Source of the DNA: Pohlia nutans | Lineage: Eukaryota; Streptophyta; Bryopsida; Bryales; Mniaceae | Reading direction: 5' to 3' | DNA length: 64,000 nt | Assembly: GCA_022496805.1 (NCBI GenBank) | Contig: CM040085.1 | Coordinates: 10,879,811 to 10,943,810, forward strand | Part shown: positions 22,660 through 33,902 of the stretch, one piece after another | Layout of the letters: each line of letters starts with the position of its first letter | How positions within the stretch are numbered: the first letter of the stretch is position 1 | Position numbers and translations under genes: made by a program | Notes under the pieces: model-generated | Database searches by the model: none | What the model was told of the DNA's origin: nothing | The model's input: the letters and a program-made list of their open reading frames with translations, nothing else

Positions 22660-24168
22660 TTAGAATTTATTTACTAAAGCTGCCATGTGAGCTTCCATCA
22701 TACTAAGCAATGTAGAAGTAGATTTGAAGCTCTCAATCATGTCTGTGCTATTTTTCACTACGGATTCTAGAAATCCTTCTAGTCTATCTGCCTTGGTTTT
22801 TTTTTCACCTATTTGAACAGATTTCTCAGGTGTAGGTGACTCTTGAATACTCTCTTGAGCACTTGCTGGAATTTGGTTACTTACGCTTGCTCTTGTTCCA
22901 TTCCACAAATCCATTTGTTCAAACCATTTAGAATGCTCATGGCGGTCATTGCCTGAAACCTCATCATGCCGCTTATCATTCCTGTATTGGGTGAGAATAC
23001 CTCCGTATTTCTTCTTGCAAGCTATAGCGGTTCGAGAACATCCTCGAATTGATGCTGCCATACGAGCTTCAACCTTCAACCATGCATTTTGACCTTCAAA
23101 ATTTACATTCACCACATGTTTAGAATGCTTATTGAATAACACACATACTTCATAAACATTTGAAAGATGAAAAAACAAGAAAAGAACACTCTAAAGGCCT
23201 CTAAGTGGCAATGAAATTTACATTCCAGCACATACAACCTCACTGAAAAATCAAATAAGAATGGAATTATGCATTGATTGTACATTGGGATGTGAGAAGA
23301 GTATTGAGTTAGGTGGATGAACCTTGGGTGCCCACTTGGAGGCAAGAGGTCCCCGGTTCAAACCCGGACGGTGGCTTGCTTTTGCCCAAGCCGCGACTAG
23401 TCTAAAGATTTAATGGGGGGGAAAGGGGGGGCCTCATACGGGGCCCAATTGGCCCTTTTCAGCCCGTCAGGCGAAGGCAAAGGCACCAAAAGGCACCTCG
23501 GTTTTGGACAAACATTTTGCACTAAGTAAAAAAATCATCAATATTTCTAAATATTGAAGCTGTAATCTATAAATTGAGCACATACCTTGTTTTTTGGCTG
23601 CTTTCGAAAATTCTTGGGCCAATTCTCCACGCACAACAATCAATGTCTCTACTTCTTCATCTTTCCAGTGTAAGCTCTCATCATTGTCATCCTTCTCACC
23701 TTCTTCAAAACATGCCTTCTCTTCAAATTTCTTGCTCTTCTTTGCTTCCTTCTCCCCTCCTTTGGACTTTGTTGGACCTCTACCTCGCTTCTTAGGAACA
23801 ACCTTCGATTCTCCTTCCTTCTTCACTTCTAGCAATACACTCTTGCCAACATCCCTAAAAACCTTGGGCTGTGAGAAAAATGGTGGCTGCAAAAAATTGG
23901 AAGACTGTAAAAATTGTTGATTGTGTGAAGAAATTTGAGATGGAGGTTGATATCCAACTTCTTGCACCTCATTGTCACTATATGACAATCTAACATGCGG
24001 AGATTGAGAGAAACTATTGCCCACATTTTGAAATGCACTTGGAACTTTCAATGATGGACCGTGGGTCTGAAATTGAGGAATAGAAGAGGAGCTCATCATC
24101 CAAGCTGAATTCTGACTATAAATTTGAGGCTCACTTGACTCAACAACTTGAGCATACCCCCCTTCCAT
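22660..24168 (-). CDS. Myb/trihelix-like DNA-binding protein of the Harbinger element (ORF2)
   Basis: Exon 1 runs 24168-23586 and exon 2 runs 23093-22660; the joined frame is about 338 residues. The splice completes a single domain: HWKDEEVETLIVVRGELAQE on exon 1, then AWLKVEARMAASIRGCSR and KKKYGGILTQYRNDKR on exon 2. This is the trihelix-like fold that, in Harbinger elements, binds the ends and helps bring the transposase into the nucleus. A Lys-rich stretch (KKRGRGPTKSKGGEKEAKK) precedes the domain. The C-terminal part may form a helix. The 492-base intron contains a SINE-like insertion. Confidence 0.85.
23290..23470 (+). mobile_element. SINE-like tRNA-derived insertion in the ORF2 intron
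   Basis: The B-box match GGTTCAAACCC lies at 23355-23365, inside a GC-rich tRNA-like block (AGAGGTCCCCGG...CCGGACGG) followed by a G-rich body. The A box is unclear, the ends are not defined and no tRNA cloverleaf folds convincingly. Its base composition contrasts with the AT-rich transposon around it. Confidence 0.45.
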
Positions 24169-24744
24169 TGCACAACTAATTAGAAAAAAAAATGAGAAAA
24201 ACACAACAACCACAATACACAAGCAATCTAAAGAGGTGAAGAAGTGAGCAAATGCCTTCTCCTTTTCAATCAACAATTACAAACTCCAAAAAAAAATTGT
24301 ATTTTAAGCTCCAAAAGAATGAGACGTTGCACTTCCTACGGTAATTTCTACCTATGGTAGTAAACGGTAACTTCCACCTAACGGTAATAGTGCAAACAAA
24401 AAAAATCCTCAAAAAAAATCAGGCCAAAAACATCCTAGAAACAATCAATAAACAAATATATATGAATGACCGAAAAAAAATTCCCTGAATTTCCTCCTGG
24501 AATTCGGGGTTGGGTACCTCCGAGACCTTCCCAACAAAAACTACCCGTAGGTCCAGGAAATCACTATTCATTTCGGCCAACTAGGATTCCAGCAAGGATT
24601 TTCATCCACTGAAAAAAATTTGAGCTACAACCCAACTTTGATTTGGTGTAAACCCAAAAGCGAGGTACCATGCCTACCTTCCAATCAAAGCCCTCCACCT
24701 CTTTGGGCTCCAACCCAAACTTCCTTGGTGTAAACAAGCCCTAA

Positions 24745-25817
24745 GGTAAAATGAGAAAATGTCACTCTTCCAAAATTCAATGATGCAGATGCCATATTGG
24801 GCGTTTTAGACGCTTAAGCGCTTTAAGGATTGTTGAAACTAAAAACACTCAAGTTTTTTGTGCGAACCACAGTACTGTACAGTATATATATTTACCCAGA
24901 TTTGGTACTATTCAAAAAGTTAGATGCGGCCGATGTCACTGCCTACCATGAAATAGGTATCTACAAAAATAGACATCCACTGCTTATTCATGCAAAGCGG
25001 CCATACAAAACGGACATGCAAAAAGTATTCTAATTGTTACTTCCCGGACATTCATTATCAGAAGAGGCATGAAGTTTGTATGGAAATCTGTGGGTCCAGG
25101 TAAAACAGACACTGCAGGATGTCACTCGACTGAATACATGCAAGAGCTCCGATGGCAAACTCGAGCTTTACAATCACAAGGTTTCATTGGTGTTTCGCAA
25201 GGATGCAACGAAAATATGGAGAAAGAATGATCAAGAGCTTTGGACATGCTCGAACAAAACAAAACGAAGGATTTGTTGAATTTTATTGCTGTGGATTGTT
25301 CCCTGTTTGAAAAGCCACTGATTTGCGACCAACCAGGTCGGAAAGAGCGAAAACCTCCATCACAGAACAGAACTAAGAAAATCAATTCCTTTGGAGAGAA
25401 CAAATCACTTAATTAAAATAACACCAAACCTGAATGATATCAGCCTCGTATGAACGTATTGCAAAGCAAGTCCTGCAGGGCATAGAAAACTCAAACTCAT
25501 ACCGTGATCAAAACAAGCTGAAATATAATTAGAGCAAGAAAGACAGGAGGCTCCATGGAGACTCCATGGGTCTCGAATGTAATGAAAACGTGGGAATGAA
25601 GGAATTTGACTGAAAAATAATTATATCTCATTACTTTCATTACTTGCTGCATGATCATGTTTCATAATACATACCTCTAGGGTTGAGATTGTGGATACGA
25701 GCTCCAAGCACTCTCGGATTTAGTGCAAAATCGTCACGGGGTTCAACCATTGCCGTTTCTAAAAAGAACCCTAATTGCAACTACTGAAACCTAAAAAAAC
25801 TCCAAAACGAATTGCAA
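24745..25817. other. Spacer between the Harbinger element and RPF2
   Basis: No convincing coding region. The part next to 25818 will hold the RPF2 3' UTR. Short open frames at 24830-25403 have no recognisable domain. Confidence 0.35.
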
Positions 25818-26810
25818 CTACACGTCGCTGCTCTTTAACTTTTTATTGGGAGAGCCCTCGGCCTCTCCCATGGTAACATCACTTTGGCTCTGGTCTTGCT
25901 TGGAGACAGCTTTGGCAGCGGCCGCTTCTCTCCGTTCACGCTTCAACCCCTTCATCTTCGACAAGGCCATCTCACCAACATCCTGGGACGGAACGTACAT
26001 GCGGCCAACCTTTCCAGCCAAGGAATCCGTGCTGACATTCTTGATCTTCTTCTTGGTACTCTTCGGTGCAAGTCGCATGGCCTCCTTGCGCAAACCATCA
26101 CTCGGCTCACGGTTCCTTCGTAGAACCATGTCCATACAGGGACCAGCTTCAACAAGCTCCACCCGGGGAACTTTGGTCCCCGACCTCTTAAACCTAACAG
26201 CACAGTGCTTAAACACAACTTTCTCTCCCACCGCAAAACAGATAAACACTTTGTCCAAGCCTTGCAAATTGATGGTCTCCACAACCTCGCCACGCATGAA
26301 ATCGACAATGAGCTCCTTGAAATGACGGAACTTAGGGTCGGATTCAAACTTTTCGCCGATAAAAGCAAAGCAGGGTTTCGACCCGGCTTGCGGCGCGGCT
26401 TTCTTACCCCCTCCCAGAGCCTCAATCGACTTGAAATTCTCGATTCCGACTTCCATCATGTCGAACACCTTGTGGTCGAACATACGCCCTAAAACTAAAT
26501 TGTTAGGTCGCTTCTTGGAATGCGACCCGAACGCAAACAAGCTGCAGTCGGTTTTCTGCGACAGAAACTCCAGGGACGTCTCACCTCCTCCCTCGAACGG
26601 CCGGATCGCATCGTTCTTCTTCGTGTACTTGATCGCTTTGCCCCCGTCCTTACGCAAGTGATAGAAATCTGATAAGACTTGCTTGATGTTCGCCGACGTC
26701 TTAGTGCCGTGCAAGAGCAGAATCTTCTTCGAATTCTCGTCGATCTTCGGAGCCCGCTTCTCCAGCTCCCGCTTCGCCCGTTTCGTCTTCGGCTTCACGA
26801 TGCGAAGCAT
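25818..26810 (-). CDS. RPF2: RPF2, Brix-domain ribosome biogenesis factor
   Basis: A single exon of 330 residues starting at the ATG at 26810 (MLRIVKPKTKRAKRELEKRA). An upstream in-frame Met at 26858 exists, but the chosen start matches the family's basic beginning. The Brix domain spans roughly residues 25-230 (HGTKTSANIKQVLSDFYHLR, FGSHSKKRPNNLVLGRMFDH, KFRHFKELIVDFMRGEVVET). In yeast and plants RPF2 works with RRS1 in the nucleolus to load the 5S RNP onto the pre-60S particle; that role is from family knowledge. The C-terminus is Lys/Ser-rich. The lack of introns is notable beside the intron-rich neighbours, though a leader intron cannot be excluded. Confidence 0.92.
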   Translation of the reverse strand: MLRIVKPKTKRAKRELEKRAPKIDENSKKILLLHGTKTSANIKQVLSDFYHLRKDGGKAIKYTKKNDAIRPFEGGGETSLEFLSQKTDCSLFAFGSHSKKRPNNLVLGRMFDHKVFDMMEVGIENFKSIEALGGGKKAAPQAGSKPCFAFIGEKFESDPKFRHFKELIVDFMRGEVVETINLQGLDKVFICFAVGEKVVFKHCAVRFKRSGTKVPRVELVEAGPCMDMVLRRNREPSDGLRKEAMRLAPKSTKKKIKNVSTDSLAGKVGRMYVPSQDVGEMALSKMKGLKRERREAAAAKAVSKQDQSQSDVTMGEAEGSPNKKLKSSDV

Positions 26811-26934
26811 GGCTGCTAAGCCCGAAGGCAAGAACCGAGCGCGTAAAGACACCAACAACCTTAAACCCCGACTCCAACAAAGTGATCCTCACACACAAAG
26901 CAGTAGGACAGAGAAGAGCTTGAAGGTTTAGGGC

Positions 26935-26981
26935 TTAGGGTTTTGCGAGCTCCAAACCCTAATTTCATTGAAAAACCCTAA
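26935..26981 (-). promoter_or_regulatory. Cluster of telo-box motifs upstream of RPF2
   Basis: AAACCCTAA occurs at 26954-26962 and 26973-26981, and its complement TTAGGGTTT at 26935-26943, 125-170 bases upstream of the ATG. Telo-boxes are enriched in plant promoters of ribosomal and translation genes, which fits an RPF2 promoter. Confidence 0.65.
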
Positions 26982-27882
26982 AAGGGACTCACCTATTGTC
27001 CTCCCTAATTGCACCCCTCGGGAAGACCAATTTCTGTGATAATATGGAGGTGCGAGAATATTGCGCGACGTGAACATGTGCCGTTGTTGTGTACACAAAG
27101 TCTAGAAAAAAATGCCTAAAATCTAGTGTGGCGTGCCGTTGGCCTAGTGTTCTCCGTGATTTAGTCATGCTTTTACTTTTGTGAAAAAAATCAACTTCTA
27201 ATGACAAAATTCGATTAAAAATCTATAATTTTCACATCGTAGATCCAAAAGCCACGAAACAACTTCTGTGCATCCTTGCTTTCTGACCATACCAAGAATG
27301 CAGCCAACGAGCACACGGTCTTGGAGATCTCAATGTAACATGCAAAAGAAACAAACTAACTAATTACTACTAACTAACTTCCTTAAACATCCAATTCCCT
27401 ATTTTTGCACTTGGCCATATAATCATGTATTTGGCTTCCGGGCGCACTAAGAATTCAGACTGGTAGAAATCGCATAATTTTTTTTTCTTCTACAGATTTG
27501 GTTGCAAAAAGGATAATTTGGAAATTGTCGAGTCATTTTTTTCTTGAAAAGTCATTACTTGTGCTTTGAATATTTTCTAATTGAATTCTATACGCAACAA
27601 AACTCTCCTTGAAATTAATCTTGACACATAGTATATTAGAAAAATACAGGAGGTCGGAGTTCTCAAACAAGAAGTTAAGTACACATCTTACAAAACCATA
27701 TAAACATATTGTAAGCAATTAGAAGTAGGCCACAAATAGACAATTATGTTTTAAATATACATTTTAGTATATAAAAAAACTTTACTTGTTTACAATTTAT
27801 AAGAATAGTACAAACTTTTAAATCACTGCCTTGACAACTAAACTAGATAATAACATACTATATAGTAATGTACTCATGTACT
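26982..27882. other. RPF2 upstream region, then AT-rich spacer
   Basis: Beyond the telo-boxes I see no coding region and no clear repeat. A divergent gene on the plus strand is not evident. Confidence 0.3.
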
Positions 27883-28256
27883 CTAGTAAGCATCTAGCAA
27901 CCTCTTGTCACCCATGCCTTCAATCTGCATTGCAACATATTCAAGTATGTGCGACTTTGCTTCATTTGGAATAGTGATTTGCGTCATCCGCACGTAATCA
28001 TATAGCGCCATTGTTGCATTTGTTGCTTCCTCCCTCCAAATAGCAACTCCACCATGACATTTCTTTACTATGTTATCAAAATAGATTGTCCAACCTCTTC
28101 GAACAAACTCGTTAGAACAACAAGTTGAACGATTCACTCTCCTATACAGAATCCATGAAATTCCACATGAACAACATTGTTGTCAACTCCAACAGGGCTT
28201 CCAAATGCACTAAGAAAAGCAGGAAAAAGAACGTGCGACCATGCACACTCAACCAC
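27883..28256 (-). pseudogene. Coding remnant of unknown type with a frameshift
   Basis: After an acceptor-like TTTTTTTGTGCAG the minus strand is open (WSHVLFPAFLSAFGSPVGVD), then shifts frame near 28137 and continues (RRGWTIYFDNIVKKCHGGVA, MALYDYVRMTQITIPNEAK) to a stop at 27883. The combined frame of about 124 residues looks like a final exon. I recognise no domain, and no upstream exon was found. It may be a transposon-gene fragment or a decayed gene. Confidence 0.4.
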
Positions 28257-28367
28257 CTGCACAAAAAATAAAACAAAAAAAATCATTAAACATTTATCTA
28301 TCTGTCTATTTATAAATATAAACATATATATATATATATACTGTTTGCAAGTCGCTAATGATACATA

Positions 28368-28770
28368 GTACGCGCAGATCCTCAGCCTCCGAAAATCCCG
28401 GAAAAAAAGGAATATATATATATATATATTTTTTATTTTTATTTTTTATTTTTTATTTTTTTTGGGCGTAGCGGAGGGACTGAGGATAGGCGGCAGCACA
28501 CAATCTGTCCTACTGTCCTCAAGAGAACATAAATATGTTCTCCCATATCTTCTCATAGCCGCCTCGTGGGTATATAAGGCGGCCATGGGAGCATGGGAGA
28601 ACATATTTGTGTTCTCTTAGAAGAAAATAGAATAGGGTCCGCGCGCGCAGACCTCAGCCCCCGAAATCCCGGAAATTTTGGAATTTCGAAAATCCCAAGA
28701 ATTTTTTTAAAAAAAAACTTATAAATAATAATAATAATAATTTGGGCGTGCCTGAGGGTATGCGGCATTC
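28368..28770. repeat. Pair of related GC-rich/AT-rich repeat modules
   Basis: Both 28373-28490 and 28640-28770 have CGCAGA.CCTCAGCC..CGAAA.TCCCGGAAA, then an AT-rich stretch, then TTTGGGCGT..C.GAGGG. The two modules flank the fold-back at 28521-28618. Their outer parts are partly complementary, which suggests a nonautonomous element. Confidence 0.45.
28521..28618. repeat. Double-stem fold-back element
   Basis: Outer arms 28521-28546 and 28593-28618 (AAGAGAACATAAATATGTTC against GAACATATTTGTGTTCTCTT) enclose an inner stem GCCGCCT (28558-28564)/AGGCGGC (28577-28583). The 98-bp unit would fold into one long interrupted hairpin. Confidence 0.65.
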
Positions 28771-30194
28771 AAATGTTGTTTTGAAGGATGGAGGAAGCAG
28801 AAAATTGCAGCCTTAGTACTTTTTGGCACACAAAAAAAGAAATAAGAAAACGGAAAATAAGAAAAAGTAAATAAATTTCTTCTCCCATACATTCTGGCAA
28901 TGGTGGTATAATGTCTTAATCTATTCATAATTTGTATTAGTTTTTAAATAGTCAATCTTGCAATTTTAAAAATAAAGAAAATTTGAATTTCTGTTATGAG
29001 AAATTTGAAATATTAATCTTTTATTGCAATATACTACAAGTTTCAACAAAGAAAGAAGTCGATGTTTTTTCGTCAATTTTTTTTGAGAATTTTTTTAACA
29101 CAATTAGGTCCGGAAATGATTGCACTTGACCAAGTGCAAAAAAGGGAATTGGGTGTTCTTAATGTATAAAATTTCATCCCTTTTCACATTTAATTCCCTC
29201 TATTATGGTTTTAAAAATCTGATTTTATCATTAAAATAATAAATAATAAACTTTTAATTACAATGCATTGAATTAAGGTAATTAAAAACAAATAATTTAA
29301 AAAAAAAAGCATAATTTAATTTGACGTACATAACATAGTAAAGTTTGAAATATGTAGTTTAGAAACTGACTACCGTAGTATTTCCTCTGTTCCAATTTGA
29401 TTGCCGCAAATGAATAAAGAAACAGTGTTAGTTTACAGCAATTAAATTGGAACAGAGGGAGTACATGATTGGCTTCGACACTAATTATATTATTTTAATA
29501 AGGGCCAAAATTTTAAGAGTTTTTTTCACTCTTTCTCAAATTTAAAGTAGAAAATTTTCAAAAAGTACAAGTGCCGAATCTATTTTTAAAAATCAAGGGA
29601 ATGTGCATAAATTCAATCAATTGTTAAGGTCATTTCTAAAAATCACTCAAAATTTATAAGAACTAATTTTTTTTAAAACCATAACAATTTTATGCAGCTT
29701 GAGATGTGTATATACACATATTCAGAACCATCCTAACAAAAAAATTGCAAACAATTCATAACATAATAGAATGAGCCCTTTTGGAACTGGACCAAATGAG
29801 CATCTTTTAATGTGCTCTAGTTTTCACCTTCTACAATGGTCATACCATTGGCAGAAGGTGGTTCTCCCTTCAAAAGCCATGCCTAGAACTTCAGTTCTCC
29901 CATTTTTGTAGGTCCTCATGGTAATTCACTTGTTGAAAGTTCACACTGTCCATGCTCATAGCCATGCTTATGAAGACAATGATACTGGATGCAGATAACC
30001 TGCCAATTATGGAACAGGGAGACTTCATTAACCACTCTATTATGTTATTTTGTCATGGATATCTTAAAATTTTATAAAAATGCAAAAAAATTAAAAGATG
30101 TTTATTTTAAAAACATTTTAGAGATTTTTCATCGAATCTATGGATTGTTGCATAAAATCTTATTTGCTATTGTGGATAATCCATAGGTTGCAAT
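28771..30194. other. Very AT-rich spacer
   Basis: No gene is seen. The only defined feature is the small Stowaway-like MITE at 29381-29461. Confidence 0.3.
29381..29461. mobile_element. 81-bp Stowaway-like MITE
   Basis: The ends TTTCCTCTGTTCCAATTT and AAATTGGAACAGAGGGAG are inverted repeats flanked by TA on both sides. The CTCCCTC.GTTCC-type terminus and TA duplication match Stowaway elements of the Tc1/mariner superfamily. Confidence 0.75.
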
Positions 30195-30770
30195 TTAACC
30201 CCTAAACGTCCAACCGTTCAAAATGTGGATGATGTACAGAATCCAATGCAAATTTCTCATCCGTCATTGACTTTTTGCATTGTGGATCTTTTACTATATA
30301 TTTTAAATAAAGTTAATTTCATGCATGTGTGATCTGATTAGAAAAAGGAAGATATGTGAAATCTTTATGCCTCAATTCATGTTGTAGCAATTCACCCAAA
30401 ATTTCGAAGATTTCACTATAAAAGTACTCATTAAAAAGTCAACTCATAACATTAAGCAACCAAAAAATCTTTAAAAATCACTACACTTAGAGTATTACAT
30501 TTCCACCAATCACAACAAATTTCATGTACAAATTGTCAATATCTTATTCATAATCAAATTAAAAAAGAATTTTGAATTTTAAGTTTCAATTTTTATACAA
30601 AAATATTGGTGACAACAATCATAGATCTAACAGAATGGATAGAATCAAAAATTCATAATGTACAAGTTTTTATTCATATATCAAGTTCAAATATCCCTCT
30701 TAGTTACATATTATAAGACATCTTTGAAATTCTCCAAATTTGAAGAGGGGTGAGGACGTTTAGGGGTTGA
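30195..30770. mobile_element. piggyBac-like nonautonomous element, 576 bp
   Basis: It starts TTAACCCCTAAACGTCC and ends GGACGTTTAGGGGTTGA; the right TTAA has become TTGA. Its termini match family A but its body differs, being AT-rich and noncoding. Confidence 0.68.
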
Positions 30771-31073
30771 ATCATTGCTTATTATGATTACGAGTTGAAT
30801 TTTCTAGTCAATTCTAGGAACACCGTAATTAGGGTTTCAGAAGTGATTATACGAGAATTCTCACATAATTGGATTGTATGCATTTTTTCATAAGAAGTGA
30901 TGGATGGAACCAAACCTTGTCTACTTTCTTGGTTGTAGTTAACGCCAGATAATGCCCTCCTTATCAGACCTTCGAAAGAAGAAAAAAAACAAGCACCCTC
31001 TTTAATTCTTTGCAAAATACCCTCTTCGTCAAGCATTACCCTTCAGATTTTAAAAAAAAAAGGGTTAAATCCC

Positions 31074-31293
31074 TAAAGGGCCAAGAAGCTCAAATTGAGC
31101 CTCATGTTTTTCTTAGCAATTTTGACTAGGTCCTATATAGACTTCTTTTTGTTAAAATTCATTTGTTGATTGATTAACACATTCAATAACACATTCATTC
31201 AAATGATATAAAATTTGGTCTCATCTAAATTATATTTTTCACAATATGATCAATTGAATTTGACATTTTAAAACCATGAATCCTGTCCTTGGT
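31074..31293. mobile_element. Partial piggyBac-like MITE, family B
   Basis: It starts TTAAATCCCTAAAGGGCC and follows family B (GATATAAAATTTGGTCTCAT, CACAATATGATCAATTGAAT) to GAATCCTGTCCTTGG. The right terminus is lost. Confidence 0.62.
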
Positions 31294-32173
31294 TCAGTTC
31301 CCATTGGTGGAAAGGCACTTTCCACGTCACAGTACTGGCTCACGTACTGGCTAGCATGCACGCTGTGCCGCGTGGCAGCCAAGTCACATGCCACCAGTGT
31401 CCGACCCTGATTTTTGGCGCGGTCCACCATGAAGCTTGGAGCTTCGTCGTTTGCAAAGTTGCACCCACCACATTGGTCGATGGATCCGCACACAAACCAT
31501 CACCGCAAGACAATCAGGTGAGTGTGTTGTTTCAAATTTCAGCATCTACACTTGTTTCTCTTGTTGCGCTCATTTTTTTTCAATTAGAGATCTGTTTGTA
31601 AGATTGAAACACAGGTGGTCCTTGGGAGTAGCTCCTGCACACACTGCATTTGGGGTAGACTTTGTGGTTCGTTCATGGATCCTTCCGAAGAGTATGCGAT
31701 CAGTGTAGAATTGATCGAGTTTTCCTGCCTGCTTGATCGTCTGTGCTCGAAAGCAGGAACGGTTTCCCCGGGTCCCTGTGGAAGAGGCAAAGGCTGTCGT
31801 TGCTTTTGTTATTAGGGTAAATTGCAACGAAGGATAGAAGCTAGAGTTCGATTTTCCGATCTTCGTTTAGTGTTGAACATTCTGTATCGGAACAGAAATC
31901 TTGGCGACTCAATTGTATTCTGTTCCTATATGGAGCATCGATCCTGACTACGTATTAAGTTAGAGTGGGCTGTTTGAGCGGTTTGCTGAATCAAGTCGAA
32001 GTGTTAATCTTTCAAGTAATGGAGATTACATAGGTTAAATTGGAGCTGAGGACGATCAATGCTAAGGTTTGGGGTGCAAATTCTCATTTTTTGATTTCGC
32101 AGATGTTCTGTGATTTCCGAACAATGATGCTCTCGGAAGGGTTGGATGGTTGAAGCTGCTAGCAACGAGAAAG
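31294..32173 (+). other. Possible leader exon and leader intron of the 32174 gene
   Basis: GC content rises from 31294. CAATCAG|GTGAGT at 31516 is a good donor, and TTTCGCAG near 32101 a good acceptor 73 bases before the ATG. I infer a noncoding first exon with an intron in the 5' UTR. No TATA box was identified. Confidence 0.35.
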
Positions 32174-33902
32174 ATGGAATCAGGTCTAGGGTTTCCACAC
32201 AAGAGCTATGTCATTCATTGCCAAGCCGGAGCAACGAGAAAAACCTCCGGCACCATTCGCTTTTCACCAGTTTTGTCCTCCATAAACACCTCAGGAGAAG
32301 GATTTTTCTCCACTTTTTGTCCTCCAACAATACGTTTGCGTTTCAAATCCTCCGGGTCATGGAAAATCCTAAATGCTCCGAAGAACTTACAAAGAACGGC
32401 ATCTGCTTCTGCAAGGAGTGTTGGCCTGTCAGCAGATGAGCCAGAGCATGAAATAACCTCGGAAGATGTGACAGAGTTTCAGTTATCTGGCGATGAGACA
32501 GAGTTGAGCGAAGTGAATTACTCGTTTCTCTCCATCCGGACAGCCAAGAAGATCGTGTTCAAGGTTAGAGATGTGGGCAAGCAGTTTGTGATGAACAATG
32601 TCGCGGGAGTGGTCGGCCTAGTGACGATGTTTCAGCAGCAGCCGGAGCCGGAGGTGCTGCAGGTCAGTGATTATTATTTAATTATTTTTCAGGAGACAGT
32701 TTAGCACTTTCGCAACTTTTCCATGGCTTGAAGAGCAATTGAGGCTCCTTGGATGCTCTTTTCATATTAATATATAGGTAATATCGGAGTAATACACATG
32801 CGCTAACTTAGGCAATACCTGGGGATACCTAGGTTGAAAGAGGCTACACATCTTGACTTCATGTAGGAAATCTGGCTATTATTCCTGTGTTCTTTTTCAA
32901 AAATCCTTTGAATCAATATCCAGCCCAAACTTTATGTAGCACAAAAAAATCACTGCTGCAGGTACGCACTGCTATGATTGAAAAGAGCGATGGAGCAACA
33001 GCTGTGGCACAATGGTCTGCAACCGAGCTTACAATGCAGCATGCTCAACTTGCACGCATCGCCATGGACATGAACTACCTAGTGTTCGCATTTGCGTTTA
33101 TTGGCTTGGTGCGCATACTTGAAGCCATTTTGGCCGTGTTCTCCACCAATCCACCTGTGTTGAGGAGAATGATGCAATCCTTGTATGCTGTGGACTACCT
33201 CACCATTGCTTGGTTGGCTCACAACCTACGAAAGCCAGTGATCAGCCTCTTGCAAGTCGACCCTACGGATCTGCATAGAGTGTCCTTATTGAAGGCCAAA
33301 ATGTGGGAAGAGCTCCATGCTTTTTTTGAGCGACAATGGAAACTGGTAAGTTTCGAAACCTAAGGTCCCATTCCCGTGGCTTTTGAGTGATTTCTCTTAA
33401 CATTGAATTTTATTTTCTTAATATTGATCTTGTCTTCATATTTGAGAGGATTTGAATTGAATGCACTAAATCATGTAGATACCGTATGAATAAGTTATGA
33501 ATTTTCAACGTTTTGTTCATTCAGTAGGTAGGCATTGACTCGCTAGCTATTGTACATTTTCATGTTCACTAGATTATAAATATGTACTTATTAGTTACAT
33601 TTATTTCACTTATGGTGTATTCATGATCAGAAGGTCTCCCATGAGAAAGGGTTAATATCCAATTCAAACTATGGCTTTGAAGAGGAGAGGTGACTATGGA
33701 GGTTTTTTCACTTCGCCTGCATCGTGACCTTCTTGTTCATGGCTTGGGCATCCTGATATGAGTTGTTGATGTTTTGTAGATGGCAACAGTTGCAGTGGCA
33801 AGATTTTTGGTGGTGATTGCGAACCACATTCCACCATCTCAATGGGTGACCACACATGTGAAGGTGGTGTGGGATATGATGATGGCCCTTCCTGTGTTTT
33901 AG
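32174..33902 (+). CDS. Three-exon gene of unknown function, possibly plastid-targeted
   Basis: Exons 32174-32662, 32962-33345 and 33780-33902 join in frame into about 331 residues ending in TAG. The start is the first ATG in the frame (MESGLGFPHKSYVIHC). The first 75 or so residues are rich in Ser, Thr, Arg and Lys and poor in acidic residues, as in chloroplast transit peptides. An acidic segment follows (SADEPEHEITSEDVTEF), then FLSIRTAKKIVFKVRDVGKQ. Exon 2 carries one likely membrane or buried helix (YLVFAFAFIGLVRILEAILA). The rest is helical. Clean splice sites and an uninterrupted frame argue for a real gene. I do not recognise the family. Confidence 0.62.

Larger units (their letters stand above)
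20924..24741. mobile_element. Complete autonomous PIF/Harbinger transposon
   Basis: Inverted ends GGGCCTGTTTACACCAA (left) and GGGCTTGTTTACACCAA (right, reverse complement) continue for about 38 bases with few mismatches. TAA duplications lie at 20921-20923 and 24742-24744. Inside are a DDE transposase gene (+) and a Myb/trihelix-like gene (-), tail to tail, the standard two-gene layout. Both frames look intact, so recent activity is plausible. Confidence 0.92.

Noticed and set aside
23340..23375. tRNA gene around the GGTTCAAACCC motif
   Set aside because: No acceptor or anticodon stem folds, and the A box is unclear; treated as SINE-like.
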